A stretch of DNA of 17,552 nucleotides from Pseudomonadota bacterium. Its GTDB lineage: Bacteria; Pseudomonadota; Alphaproteobacteria; Rhizobiales; Devosiaceae. Of the stretch, positions 1-6,967 are shown in pieces (the stretch's first letter is position 1; the number at the start of each line of letters is the position of its first letter). A program made the translations under genes and the position numbers. The notes beneath the pieces are model-generated. The model saw only the letters and a list, made by a program, of their open reading frames with translations. It made no database searches and was not told where the DNA came from. The stretch lies in NCBI GenBank assembly GCA_023415605.1, contig JAEZKB010000129.1, positions 1 through 17,552 on the forward strand, read 5' to 3'.

Positions 1-3000
1 CGATGATCAGGTTTTGCGCGAGCTTCTCGCCTTCACGGGCTTCATACTGCCCATTCGCCGGATCGTCGTTGGCCAGCGGCGAGTCGTCGTTGACCACGAC
101 GCTGAATGTGCCGTCGACGGTGTCGCCATCCGCATCCCGGGCGGTAAAGCCAAAGCTCAGCGCCAGGTTGTCTTCGAACGACTGTTCCGGATGGTCCAGT
201 TTGCCGAGCAGGGTGAACGTATAACTGCCGGTCCCCTGGTCTGAGAGGCTGACATCGAAGACCCACTTCGAGCTGTCGCCGGCATTTTCGCCGGTATAGC
301 CCACGATCCGCGTGCCGTTTTCTAGGACGGCGAAATTGACCGTTGCGCCTCCCGAGGTCAGCGCCAGCGGCGTACCGTTGGAGGTGGCCGTGATCGTGGG
401 CTGCAGCCCGGCGCTACCGCCATCTGCATCCTGGAAGTAGACGGCGCGACCGGTGAGCAGTGCGACATTGTCGGCGCTGCTGCCGCTCGCATCCTGCGGA
501 CCGGCGACAAAAGTCGGGTCGCGGTCGTCCGCGCCCCAGTCGATGAAGAGTGCGCCGGTCGCGGCAAGGCCCGCATTGACGTCGCCCACACCATCCGCGA
601 GGCCGTCCGGCAGACCCGGATCCTCATCTACCACCCCTGCGGTCGAGGGAACCAGGACGACATTGGCGAGGAACGTGCCGCCATTGTCCGCCGCGCCGCG
701 CTCCACAAAGCTCAGGCTGTTGGCGCCGGCTTCGCCCGTCAGATCAATCGTGTAGCGGTTGTAGCTGCTTGCCGAGGGCTCGATCGGGCCATACTCGACG
801 CCATTCCAGACGACATAGAGCTCGGCGTCATAGCCATTCGGCCGCGCCGCATCGAACGAGAGCGTATAGACCTGACCATCGACGAGGCCGGGCACGATCT
901 GGGTCAGCGTGACATTGCCCGGTGTGGCATCGAGGTCGACGACGCGACCACCACCGGCGGGGTCCTGCACGAACCAGTTGGCCGGGTTCCGCTCCAGTGC
1001 CGGGCCCTGGAACGTCCAGCCCGTCATGACGATGGTGTTCTGGCCGCCCCAGCCCATCGGATCCTGGAAGGTGCCATCGGTGAACTGGCCGTTCACGATG
1101 AGGTTCTGAGCAGCAGCGGGCGGAACGATCACGGGCTTGTCGTCTACCACGGTGATCGAGACGGTCGCCGAGCCGGAATGGAAGTCGTGGTCGGACGCAC
1201 TCAGTGTGACGCCGGTGATGGTGATGCTGTCGGTGCCGACAAAGTGCTGAAAGGCGTCGGAGAGCGTCACCGTGACGAGCGGCGTCACAGCGTTGAGTGG
1301 GGTCGCGGTCGGGTTGGTAAGGCCGATATAGATCACCGGGCCCAGGTCAGAGCCGTTATGATGCAAGGTGCCGACGAGCTGACCGCCGACATTTGCCCAG
1401 GTAACAATGTAGGCCGGGTCGAGGCCATTGACGGCCGGCGCAGGATCAGTCGTCAGGACAACGGTGATGGCATCGGTGCCGGCGGTAAAGGTGATGCCGG
1501 AATTCTGGGCAGACTCCGAGTCCTGCGCGGCCGTCGTGCCCGTCGCCGCACCGGCCACGAGGTCGATACTGCCTTTCTCGGTGTCGAGATCGGCTTCTTC
1601 AACCGTCATGGCAGTCTGTCCGACCTGGACTTCAATGCCGGCGCCATCAGTGATGGTGACGGTATGGGTACCGCTGGCGGTGTCGCCGTCGCCGTCTTCA
1701 GTGGCGATGGTGAAGGTGACCTTGTCGTCGACGCCGTCGTTGCTGTCGTAGTCGACCCCGGCTTTGAGTGTCCAGGTCCCGTTCTTGTAAACGGTCAGGA
1801 CGCCGTTCTGGCCGGCATCGAACGTCATCGACGTGGCGCCGTTCGGGAAATCGAGCGCCACCGGATCGCCGCCATTGACCGCGATGGTGAGGCTGACGAT
1901 GCCATCGGTGGAGGTTGGCACAGTCCAGGTTCCCGCCGAGGAAAGCATATTCTCGGCGACAGTGGTTACGCCGGTAATGTCCATCTTCGGGCCGTCGTCC
2001 TCGAAGCGTATGATGCTGCCGAGGTCGACGCGGTCGGTACTTTCATCCTTGTCGTAGTCGACGACCTTCTGCTCGAGGAAGAGCGTGCCGACGGGCAGGG
2101 TTTCTGCCGAAAGGCCGGACTCGTCGTTGTCGAGCGCATCGTCATGTTCCAGTGCACGGAACTGATAGACGGTGACTTGGCCGCTCGAGCCATTGACGGC
2201 GACGACGAAGACAACATGGCCCGAGGGCTGCGTCTTGCCGATGACGTTGCCGCTACCGTCCTTTTCGAGGATGACGTCCTCGTTGGTGACCGCATCCTTC
2301 ATGCCGGTCGGCACCGCCGTATCGATGTGGAGTGAATAGCTCCTGGTGAGGGACTCGTCGGCGCCGGTCACAGCATTGTCTGTGAATATGGCGTCGTTGC
2401 CTGAGCTGCCAGCGCGAGCGTAGCCGATCAGGGCGCCGTAGGTGGAGACGAACGGGTTCGCCTTCCCAACTTCATCGCCGGAAACAGCGTCGCCCGCGAC
2501 CGAGCCCTTGGTTTCGTCCAGCGTCAGGAAGCGATTGTCACGGAGGTTGATGTCGGCAATCGGCTTGTCGTCGACGACATTGAGGGTGAAGTGGCCGCTG
2601 AGAGTGCCGCCACCGGCAACCGGATCGCCGTCGCTGTCGACATAGGTGACCAGGGCGCCGAGGTCGATATCGAGATCGTCAACCCACTGGCCGTCGACCT
2701 TGTGGTCGATCTGGTCGGCCAGGCGGATGTCGTAGATGCCCTCCGGGCTGACCGTCAGGGTGAAGACCAGACGGGCACCAAGGCCCGAACCCGCATAAAA
2801 GCCCATTACCTGGCCCAGCGAACCGAGGTTGAGCATCTGGACGTTGTTGATCGCCACGCCCTTCGAGGTGAGGCCCAGATCGGTAATGTAGGCATCGGCA
2901 ACGCTGGTGGAGACCAGGCCAAACCTGCCCGCGTCATCCGCACCCGCAATGACCTGCGTGCCAAGCGGATTGTTCAGGAGGCCCGTGGTGCCAGTGGTCC

Positions 3001-6000
3001 CGAGCAGGTCGTCGAGCGGGTCCGTGGCCTGCGGATCGGTACCCGCGGAACCCGAGACGAAACCCAGCACGCTCAGATAGTTGTCGAGATGCGCCTCATC
3101 GAGCGAGGCCACGACCTTCCCGGCCAACTCCGGAATATCGTCAGCGACCGTCAGATTGACGTGGTCGGCGAGGTGGATAGTGTCGCCGTCCGCGTCGGTA
3201 TAGGTGATGAACTGTCCGATATCGAGCGCCAGACTGTCGAGATTGGACGTACCGTTCTTATGGTCGATCTGGTCGAACAGCCGAATGTCATAAGCGCCCT
3301 CGCTGCTCACCGTGACGGTGAAGACAAGGCGCCCGTCGGCGGCGAAAAAGCCCATCAGCGTCAAGTGCGAGGGGCCGATATCGAGTTCGAAGGTTTCGAC
3401 ACTGATGATGGCGTCGCCGTTCGAATAGAGGAATCCGTTGGGGCCGAGCTGACTAAGCAGCGCCGTGGCATCGGCGTCCGATTTCAGCCCGAAATGACCG
3501 AACTCGTCCGCGCCGCCGTCAACGACGTCCACGCCGCCGATCAAAGCGCTGTTGAGGAAACCGTAGGTGCTGGCGGTACCGAGCAGACTGTCGAGTAGGC
3601 CGGTCGGGGTCTGGTCCGTGCCGTTTGAGCCGACGATGCGCAGGTAGGGCGGAAGCATGTGGAAGATGCCGCCGAGCGGGTTGCCGTCGAGGTCATCGGC
3701 GGCGAGTACTAGCGCGGCCAGCGGGTTGTAGTTCGAGAGGTCAGCTTCGTCGACCGACAGGTTCAAGGTCGCGCGCAGAGTCGGAATGTCGTCGACGACG
3801 TCGATAACGAAGCGGCCCTCGCTCAGCCCGATGCTGTCGCCGTCAGCATCGGTGAAGGTGACAAGGGTAGAAAAGTCGAGCTCCGCAGTGTCCGTCGTCG
3901 CCGGGTATCCGCCCTGGTGATCGAGCTGGTCGAACAGGCGGAAATTGTAAGCGCCGTCTTCACCCACGAAGAGGCCGAAGACCAGGCGGCCATCCGCGGC
4001 GAAGAACCCCATGGCCTCGCCCAGGCCCGGAATGGTGACGGACTCGACGGTGTCGATCGGCTCGCCGTCGGAGGTAAACTCATTGGCCCCGAGCCAAGCC
4101 GTCGCGGCAGCCTCGTCGACCAACTGGAACTTCCCCATGCCGTCAGCACCAGGATCGACCAGTGCGGTCAGCGTGCCCCAGACCGGTACGGTGCCGAACA
4201 GCCCGGTGACGCTGCCGTCGCCCTGATCGCCCGGGCTGGTGCCGTTCGAGCCGACCACGCGCAAGGCGGCCGGGATGTGAGAGAAGAAGCGGGTGTCGAA
4301 AACCTCGTCGAAAATCTCGACGATGGCGGCGCCTGGATTGAAGTTGCTGAGGTCGTTCTCGTCAGCGCGCCCGCCGGCCGTGGCTTCCGTCTCTTGCGGC
4401 GAGTCGTCGTCGATGGTGACAACGAAGTTGCCCGTGACGGTGTCGCCATCAAAGTCGCGTGCGGTGAACTCGAAGGTCAGCCGGATATCGTCTTCGGTAT
4501 CGGCAATCGGGTGATCGAGGACATCCAGCAGTTCGAACCTGTAGGCGCCGGTGCCATCGTCGCTGAGCGTGACGGTGAAGACTTCGCGGTAGTCGCTCTC
4601 CAGCTGCGACGAGGTTTCCTCGTTGCCTTCGCCGTCATCGCCACCGCCACCATTCCAGGTGCCGACATAGCCGATGAGCTTGGTGCCCGACTGGTCGAGA
4701 CGGTACTGCACCAACTCGCCGCGAGAATAGAGATCCGGGGCCACAAGCGGCTGGATCGTCGGCTGTTCGCTCTCCGGGGTATCGTACTCGATGCCGACAC
4801 TGGCGCTGCCGAAGTAGACAGCGCGGCCATAGAGTTGGGTGTTGTCGGCTGAGTTGGACTGCGCCCCGTCCTGAGTGCCTTCCGTGTCGCCACGATCGCC
4901 GCGATCGGCGCCCCAGAGGATGTTCAGCTGGCCTGTGACGCTCGTGGCTTCGCCGGGCGCATCACCGGAACCGCCGGCCTGGCCGTCCTTGAGGCCGTCC
5001 TCGTCAACCGTCTTGTCCTCGGCCCGGTCCCCCAGAACCTGGCCGTCCTCGTCGCGGTCGAGCCACGGCTCGTCGTCCTCGACACCCATGTTGAAGGTGA
5101 TGACGGTGGGCGTGGAGATGTTGTCGGTCACGGACACCGTGAACGGCATCGGCAGCACGTCGTCCGCCGTCTCGACGGGATGATCGAGCGGGCCCTCGAG
5201 GGTCATCGTCCAGGTGACGGTCGAGACAAAACTGCCGGGGCCTTCCACAACAGTCAGCTCGAACCTGATGATGGTGATGCGGGAATCATTTCCCGGGACA
5301 TCGATGTACCCGACGAGCTCCAACGGGTTGGTCGTGTCCCACTTGATCTCGTAGCCGCTCGAATAGAAGAGCCCCAGAGGCGGATTGACCGAGAAGGTTA
5401 GGGGATCGCTGTCCGAGGCGGTGAAAGTGCCGCTCGCCGAAGGGAGATCGCTATCGCCGTCCGGGCGATTGCCGTCCTGCAAGCCGTCGTCTGCAATGAT
5501 GTATGTACCGTCGCCGAGCTCGATCGTGGGCGGCAGGTTGTTGTCGACCTGGTCACCAAGCTGGACGCTCGCAAAGCCGAACTCGGTATTGGCGAGCAGA
5601 CTGTTGATCCGGAAGCCGTCGCCGACAGATTGCTGACCCGGATCCGTGAAACCGCCATGTGCGCCGTCCGGGCCGGCTTCCGGCCCAGCGGCCGGCTCGA
5701 TGCCGGCCGTCGTGAACATCAGTTCCACTGCCTCGGCAGGAATCTGGATGTCGCCGATAAAGAGCACCAGATTGGCGATGGCGCCGCCGGGGACGACGAT
5801 GACGGTGCCGTCGGGTTGGACGAATTCGAGGTCGGCGCCGTTGGCGCGGACATTAGAGATGTCCGTATCAGCCGGCAGACGGGCGATATTGCCGTCCTCA
5901 AGCGCTATGGTGATCACCACCGGCGGGGTGCTGGCCGTGTTCTGCGCCACCTGGCGGACAGCTGCGGGATCATGGAGAGCTGCCGGCGGGGCAGGGGGGA

Positions 6001-6073
6001 TTATGCCTTCGTAGACGGCGTCGACCGCCATTGGAACCTGACCGTCAATGCCCAAATCATTGCGGATGGCCAT
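1..6073 (-). CDS. Giant repetitive type I secreted adhesin, LapA-like (partial, 3' end outside window)
   Basis: An unbroken minus-strand frame starts at ATG 6073 behind AAGGGGA and stays open for 2,024 codons to the window edge. I checked the frame at several positions. Residues 50-145 match the conserved N-terminal region of proteobacterial T1SS giant proteins (EFVQPDGTVIVVPGG, then PAAG at 127-130). The rest is beta-rich, acidic repeat sequence. LDH-type motifs (Y-x-F-x-L-x-D-x-LDH, then DADGD) sit near residues 297, 520, 718, 937, 1123 and 1960, and module boundaries carry DD-x-P. A jelly-roll domain lies at about 1657-1809. I saw no cysteine and no GGxGxD nonapeptide array in the visible part; RTX repeats and the secretion signal are expected downstream of the visible codons. 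Likely role: surface adhesion and biofilm, exported by the adjacent TolC/ABC/HlyD system. The family is clear; the ligand is unknown. Confidence 0.9.
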   Translation of the reverse strand, partial: MAIRNDLGIDGQVPMAVDAVYEGIIPPAPPAALHDPAAVRQVAQNTASTPPVVITIALEDGNIARLPADTDISNVRANGADLEFVQPDGTVIVVPGGAIANLVLFIGDIQIPAEAVELMFTTAGIEPAAGPEAGPDGAHGGFTDPGQQSVGDGFRINSLLANTEFGFASVQLGDQVDNNLPPTIELGDGTYIIADDGLQDGNRPDGDSDLPSASGTFTASDSDPLTFSVNPPLGLFYSSGYEIKWDTTNPLELVGYIDVPGNDSRITIIRFELTVVEGPGSFVSTVTWTMTLEGPLDHPVETADDVLPMPFTVSVTDNISTPTVITFNMGVEDDEPWLDRDEDGQVLGDRAEDKTVDEDGLKDGQAGGSGDAPGEATSVTGQLNILWGADRGDRGDTEGTQDGAQSNSADNTQLYGRAVYFGSASVGIEYDTPESEQPTIQPLVAPDLYSRGELVQYRLDQSGTKLIGYVGTWNGGGGDDGEGNEETSSQLESDYREVFTVTLSDDGTGAYRFELLDVLDHPIADTEDDIRLTFEFTARDFDGDTVTGNFVVTIDDDSPQETEATAGGRADENDLSNFNPGAAIVEIFDEVFDTRFFSHIPAALRVVGSNGTSPGDQGDGSVTGLFGTVPVWGTLTALVDPGADGMGKFQLVDEAAATAWLGANEFTSDGEPIDTVESVTIPGLGEAMGFFAADGRLVFGLFVGEDGAYNFRLFDQLDHQGGYPATTDTAELDFSTLVTFTDADGDSIGLSEGRFVIDVVDDIPTLRATLNLSVDEADLSNYNPLAALVLAADDLDGNPLGGIFHMLPPYLRIVGSNGTDQTPTGLLDSLLGTASTYGFLNSALIGGVDVVDGGADEFGHFGLKSDADATALLSQLGPNGFLYSNGDAIISVETFELDIGPSHLTLMGFFAADGRLVFTVTVSSEGAYDIRLFDQIDHKNGTSNLDSLALDIGQFITYTDADGDTIHLADHVNLTVADDIPELAGKVVASLDEAHLDNYLSVLGFVSGSAGTDPQATDPLDDLLGTTGTTGLLNNPLGTQVIAGADDAGRFGLVSTSVADAYITDLGLTSKGVAINNVQMLNLGSLGQVMGFYAGSGLGARLVFTLTVSPEGIYDIRLADQIDHKVDGQWVDDLDIDLGALVTYVDSDGDPVAGGGTLSGHFTLNVVDDKPIADINLRDNRFLTLDETKGSVAGDAVSGDEVGKANPFVSTYGALIGYARAGSSGNDAIFTDNAVTGADESLTRSYSLHIDTAVPTGMKDAVTNEDVILEKDGSGNVIGKTQPSGHVVFVVAVNGSSGQVTVYQFRALEHDDALDNDESGLSAETLPVGTLFLEQKVVDYDKDESTDRVDLGSIIRFEDDGPKMDITGVTTVAENMLSSAGTWTVPTSTDGIVSLTIAVNGGDPVALDFPNGATSMTFDAGQNGVLTVYKNGTWTLKAGVDYDSNDGVDDKVTFTIATEDGDGDTASGTHTVTITDGAGIEVQVGQTAMTVEEADLDTEKGSIDLVAGAATGTTAAQDSESAQNSGITFTAGTDAITVVLTTDPAPAVNGLDPAYIVTWANVGGQLVGTLHHNGSDLGPVIYIGLTNPTATPLNAVTPLVTVTLSDAFQHFVGTDSITITGVTLSASDHDFHSGSATVSITVVDDKPVIVPPAAAQNLIVNGQFTDGTFQDPMGWGGQNTIVMTGWTFQGPALERNPANWFVQDPAGGGRVVDLDATPGNVTLTQIVPGLVDGQVYTLSFDAARPNGYDAELYVVWNGVEYGPIEPSASSYNRYTIDLTGEAGANSLSFVERGAADNGGTFLANVVLVPSTAGVVDEDPGLPDGLADGVGDVNAGLAATGALFIDWGADDRDPTFVAGPQDASGSSADNVALLTGRAVYFQDADGGSAGLQPTITATSNGTPLALTSGGATVNFAVLENGTRIVGYTGENAGDSSKWVFDVSLSDQGTGSYTFTLLGKLDHPEQSFEDNLALSFGFTARDADGDTVDGTFSVVVNDDSPLANDDPANGQYEAREGEKLAQNLII
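2..646 (-). repeat. Type A adhesin module, copy 2 (residues about 1810-2024, may continue)
   Basis: This copy contains WGADDRD, then DNVALLTGRAVYF, then VGYTGE, then VSLSDQGTGSYTF, then LDHPEQ, then FTARDADGDTV, then VVVNDDSP. Each element has its counterpart in copy 1 at residues 333-554. The module follows directly on the jelly-roll domain. After NDDSP another unit begins and is cut by the window edge. Confidence 0.6.
647..1105 (-). other. Jelly-roll, carbohydrate-binding-like domain inside the adhesin (residues about 1657-1809)
   Basis: The domain opens with NLIVNGQF, has GW in its first third, VVDLDATPGNVTLTQIVPGL in the middle, then YTLSFDAARP, ELYVVWNGV and YTIDLTG, and ends in ANVVLVP. 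This order of strands is typical of galactose-binding-like beta-sandwich domains that start NGSFE. It replaces a repeat module and is unlike the modules either side, so it is the best candidate for the ligand-binding tip or arm domain. The fold assignment rests on pattern recognition only. Confidence 0.55.
2573..4411 (-). repeat. Three tandem type B adhesin modules (residues about 555-1167)
   Basis: Three successive units begin at DD-x-P motifs at residues 555, 761 and 978 and end before the one at 1168, giving lengths of 206, 217 and 190 residues. Each has DE-x-x-L-x-N-(Y/F) near its start, a G-T-(S/D) and Gly/Leu-rich stretch, MGF(F/Y)A followed by RLVF, then Y-(N/D)-(F/I)-RL-x-DQ(L/I)DH, and DADGD or DSDGD near its end. 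Copies 1 and 2 share MGFFAADGRLVF exactly. Base-level similarity suggests fairly recent tandem duplication. Confidence 0.7.
4412..5077 (-). repeat. Type A adhesin module, copy 1 (residues about 333-554)
   Basis: This module runs from DDEPW to just before the next DDDSP. It contains WGAD, then DN-x-x-L-x-GRAVYF, then GY-x-G, then VTLSDDGTGAYRF, then LDHP, then FTARDFDGDTV. The same order of motifs recurs at residues 1810-2024, so the two are copies of one module type, apparently T1SS-143/VCBS-like. Boundaries are approximate. Confidence 0.65.
5684..5695 (-). other. Candidate LapG-type cleavage motif (PAAG, residues 127-130)
   Basis: The codons CCG GCC GCT GGG encode PAAG within the sequence TTAGIEPAAGPEAG, at the end of the N-terminal conserved region of the giant adhesin. 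In LapA-type adhesins the periplasmic cysteine protease LapG cuts between two alanines of a [T/P/A]AAG motif at about residues 70-150, which frees the adhesin from the outer membrane. Position and motif fit that family rule. Whether this organism has a LapG homologue cannot be seen here. Confidence 0.5.
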
Positions 6074-6080
6074 AGCTGAA

Positions 6081-6087
6081 TCCCCTT
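6081..6087 (-). promoter_or_regulatory. Ribosome binding site of the giant adhesin gene
   Basis: AAGGGGA lies seven bases before ATG 6073 on the minus strand. It supports this start for the long open frame. Confidence 0.6.
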
Positions 6088-6178
6088 AAACGAATTAGAT
6101 GGTTTAACCGTTCCTTTACCCTGTAAATTACCGGTTATGCCCCCGCAATGACCGGTTCACATTGAGTATATCTCTGGG

Positions 6179-6191
6179 CATGCATACGCCG
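6179..6191. promoter_or_regulatory. Candidate shared operator, adhesin copy (13-bp motif)
   Basis: CATGCATACGCCG here is identical, in the same orientation, to 12445-12457 upstream of the tolC operon. It lies just upstream of a possible -10 box (6165-6170), where a bound protein could control the promoter. A second ATGCATA core follows 39 bases away at 6219-6225. Which protein binds is not shown; the RHH-PAS protein encoded next door is the obvious candidate. Confidence 0.45.
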
Positions 6192-6346
6192 CTTTGCGGG
6201 CACTTAACCTTAATTTGGATGCATATAAGGTTATGCCCATGCGGTATTGGCGCAACAGATAACGCTGTCATGACCTGCTGCAAAGGTTAACGGCGTAACT
6301 TGACTTTACTTCGGGCGGTTACTTGGACCCACCGGCGGACAGTGGC

Positions 6347-6967
6347 TTAGCCGATGATGTAACCCACCAGCACCTGGCTGGGCGTGGGTGGCACGGCGAC
6401 CAGTTTGGTGCGGCCGCGGCGGCTCTTGGTGTCGAGCTGGATATTGTAGTTGGTATGAGCCGATTTGGCCTCGGACAGCTGCTGGAACAGCTCCTCGATC
6501 GGGGTCTCTAGCGTCAGTTGCACCACGTCGGCATGGATGCGCTCGGTGCTGTTGCCGGAAATCATGCGCAGGAGCTGGATGAACTCCTGGTTGACCTGAT
6601 GGAGTTTCTTCTGCCGGTTGATGGCGAAGGCCGGAATCGGCGCCTGCTGCAGTAGGCCGATGACATAGTTGGTGCTGGTACGGCCCACCAAACTCGAACG
6701 CTCGCCGTCGATGGTGTCGATGGCAAAGCAGCGCAGCACGCTTGCGGCATTGTCGGAGGCCGGGTCGGCATCCTCCAGCACCGAGGCGACCAACCGCGAG
6801 CGCTTGAGGCCGCGGCGTTCGGCGATCTCGCCGAGCAGGCGCCAGTAGAGCCGCTCGAGGCGGATGCCGCGGCGGCGGCCACCGGTGACGATGACGCGGA
6901 ATTCCGGCGTCAGCTCGTCGCCCACGGCCTCGAGGTCATCGGGCAGGATGTCGCTCTCAGCGCTCAC
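6347..6967 (-). CDS. RHH-PAS regulatory protein of the secretion locus
   Basis: 206 residues. Residues about 22-86 resemble the RHH_4 ribbon-helix-helix family: a short strand FRVIVTGG, a basic turn RRRGIRL, then YWRLLGEIAERRG, then a second helix ending in the NAASVLRCFAIDTI pattern. Residues about 98-206 look like a PAS domain (NYVIGLLQQAPIPAFAINRQ, then NQEFIQLL, ending in VLVGYIIG). The start is GTG at 6967, with no ATG available in frame close by, and it overlaps the HlyD stop by 11 bases, so it is translated from the exporter mRNA. Likely role: a cytoplasmic sensor-regulator of adhesin and/or exporter expression. Both domain calls come from pattern matching; DNA binding and the PAS ligand are inferred. 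The N-terminal domain could instead mediate only protein contacts. Confidence 0.75.
   Translation of the reverse strand: MSAESDILPDDLEAVGDELTPEFRVIVTGGRRRGIRLERLYWRLLGEIAERRGLKRSRLVASVLEDADPASDNAASVLRCFAIDTIDGERSSLVGRTSTNYVIGLLQQAPIPAFAINRQKKLHQVNQEFIQLLRMISGNSTERIHADVVQLTLETPIEELFQQLSEAKSAHTNYNIQLDTKSRRGRTKLVAVPPTPSQVLVGYIIG

Larger units (their letters stand above)
6074..6346 (-). promoter_or_regulatory. Upstream control region of the adhesin gene
   Basis: This 273-base non-coding stretch is AT-richer than its surroundings and lies between the RHH-PAS gene and the adhesin. It is full of short repeats: GGTTATGCCC at 6133-6142 and 6229-6238, ATGCATA at 6180-6186 and 6219-6225, and ACCGGTT at 6130-6136 and 6151-6157 (21 bases, two helical turns, apart). 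A TATACT hexamer on the minus strand (6170-6165) could be a -10 box, though no good -35 box is seen at the right distance. I found no convincing terminator, so read-through from the secretion operon is possible. The region probably carries the adhesin's own regulated promoter. Confidence 0.5.

Noticed and set aside
4600..4660. Gly/Asp-rich stretch in the adhesin (GGGGDDGEGNEE) as RTX calcium-binding repeats
   Set aside because: It does not follow the nine-residue GGxGxDxux period and is a single linker.
1178..4852. Long plus-strand open frames opposite the adhesin (1178-2335, 2591-3598, 3917-4852)
   Set aside because: They are antisense to a continuous repeat-protein frame in GC-rich DNA. 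Their translations have no family motifs and mirror the Asp/Gly-rich codons of the real strand.
6103..6120. Possible CtrA site (TTAA-N7-TTAA) upstream of the adhesin
   Set aside because: The second half reads TTTA, a mismatch, and AT-rich spacer DNA gives such near-matches easily.
6286..6299. GTTA-ACGGCG-TAAC inverted repeat after the RHH-PAS gene as a terminator
   Set aside because: The four-base AT-rich stem is too weak and no T-run follows in the direction of transcription.
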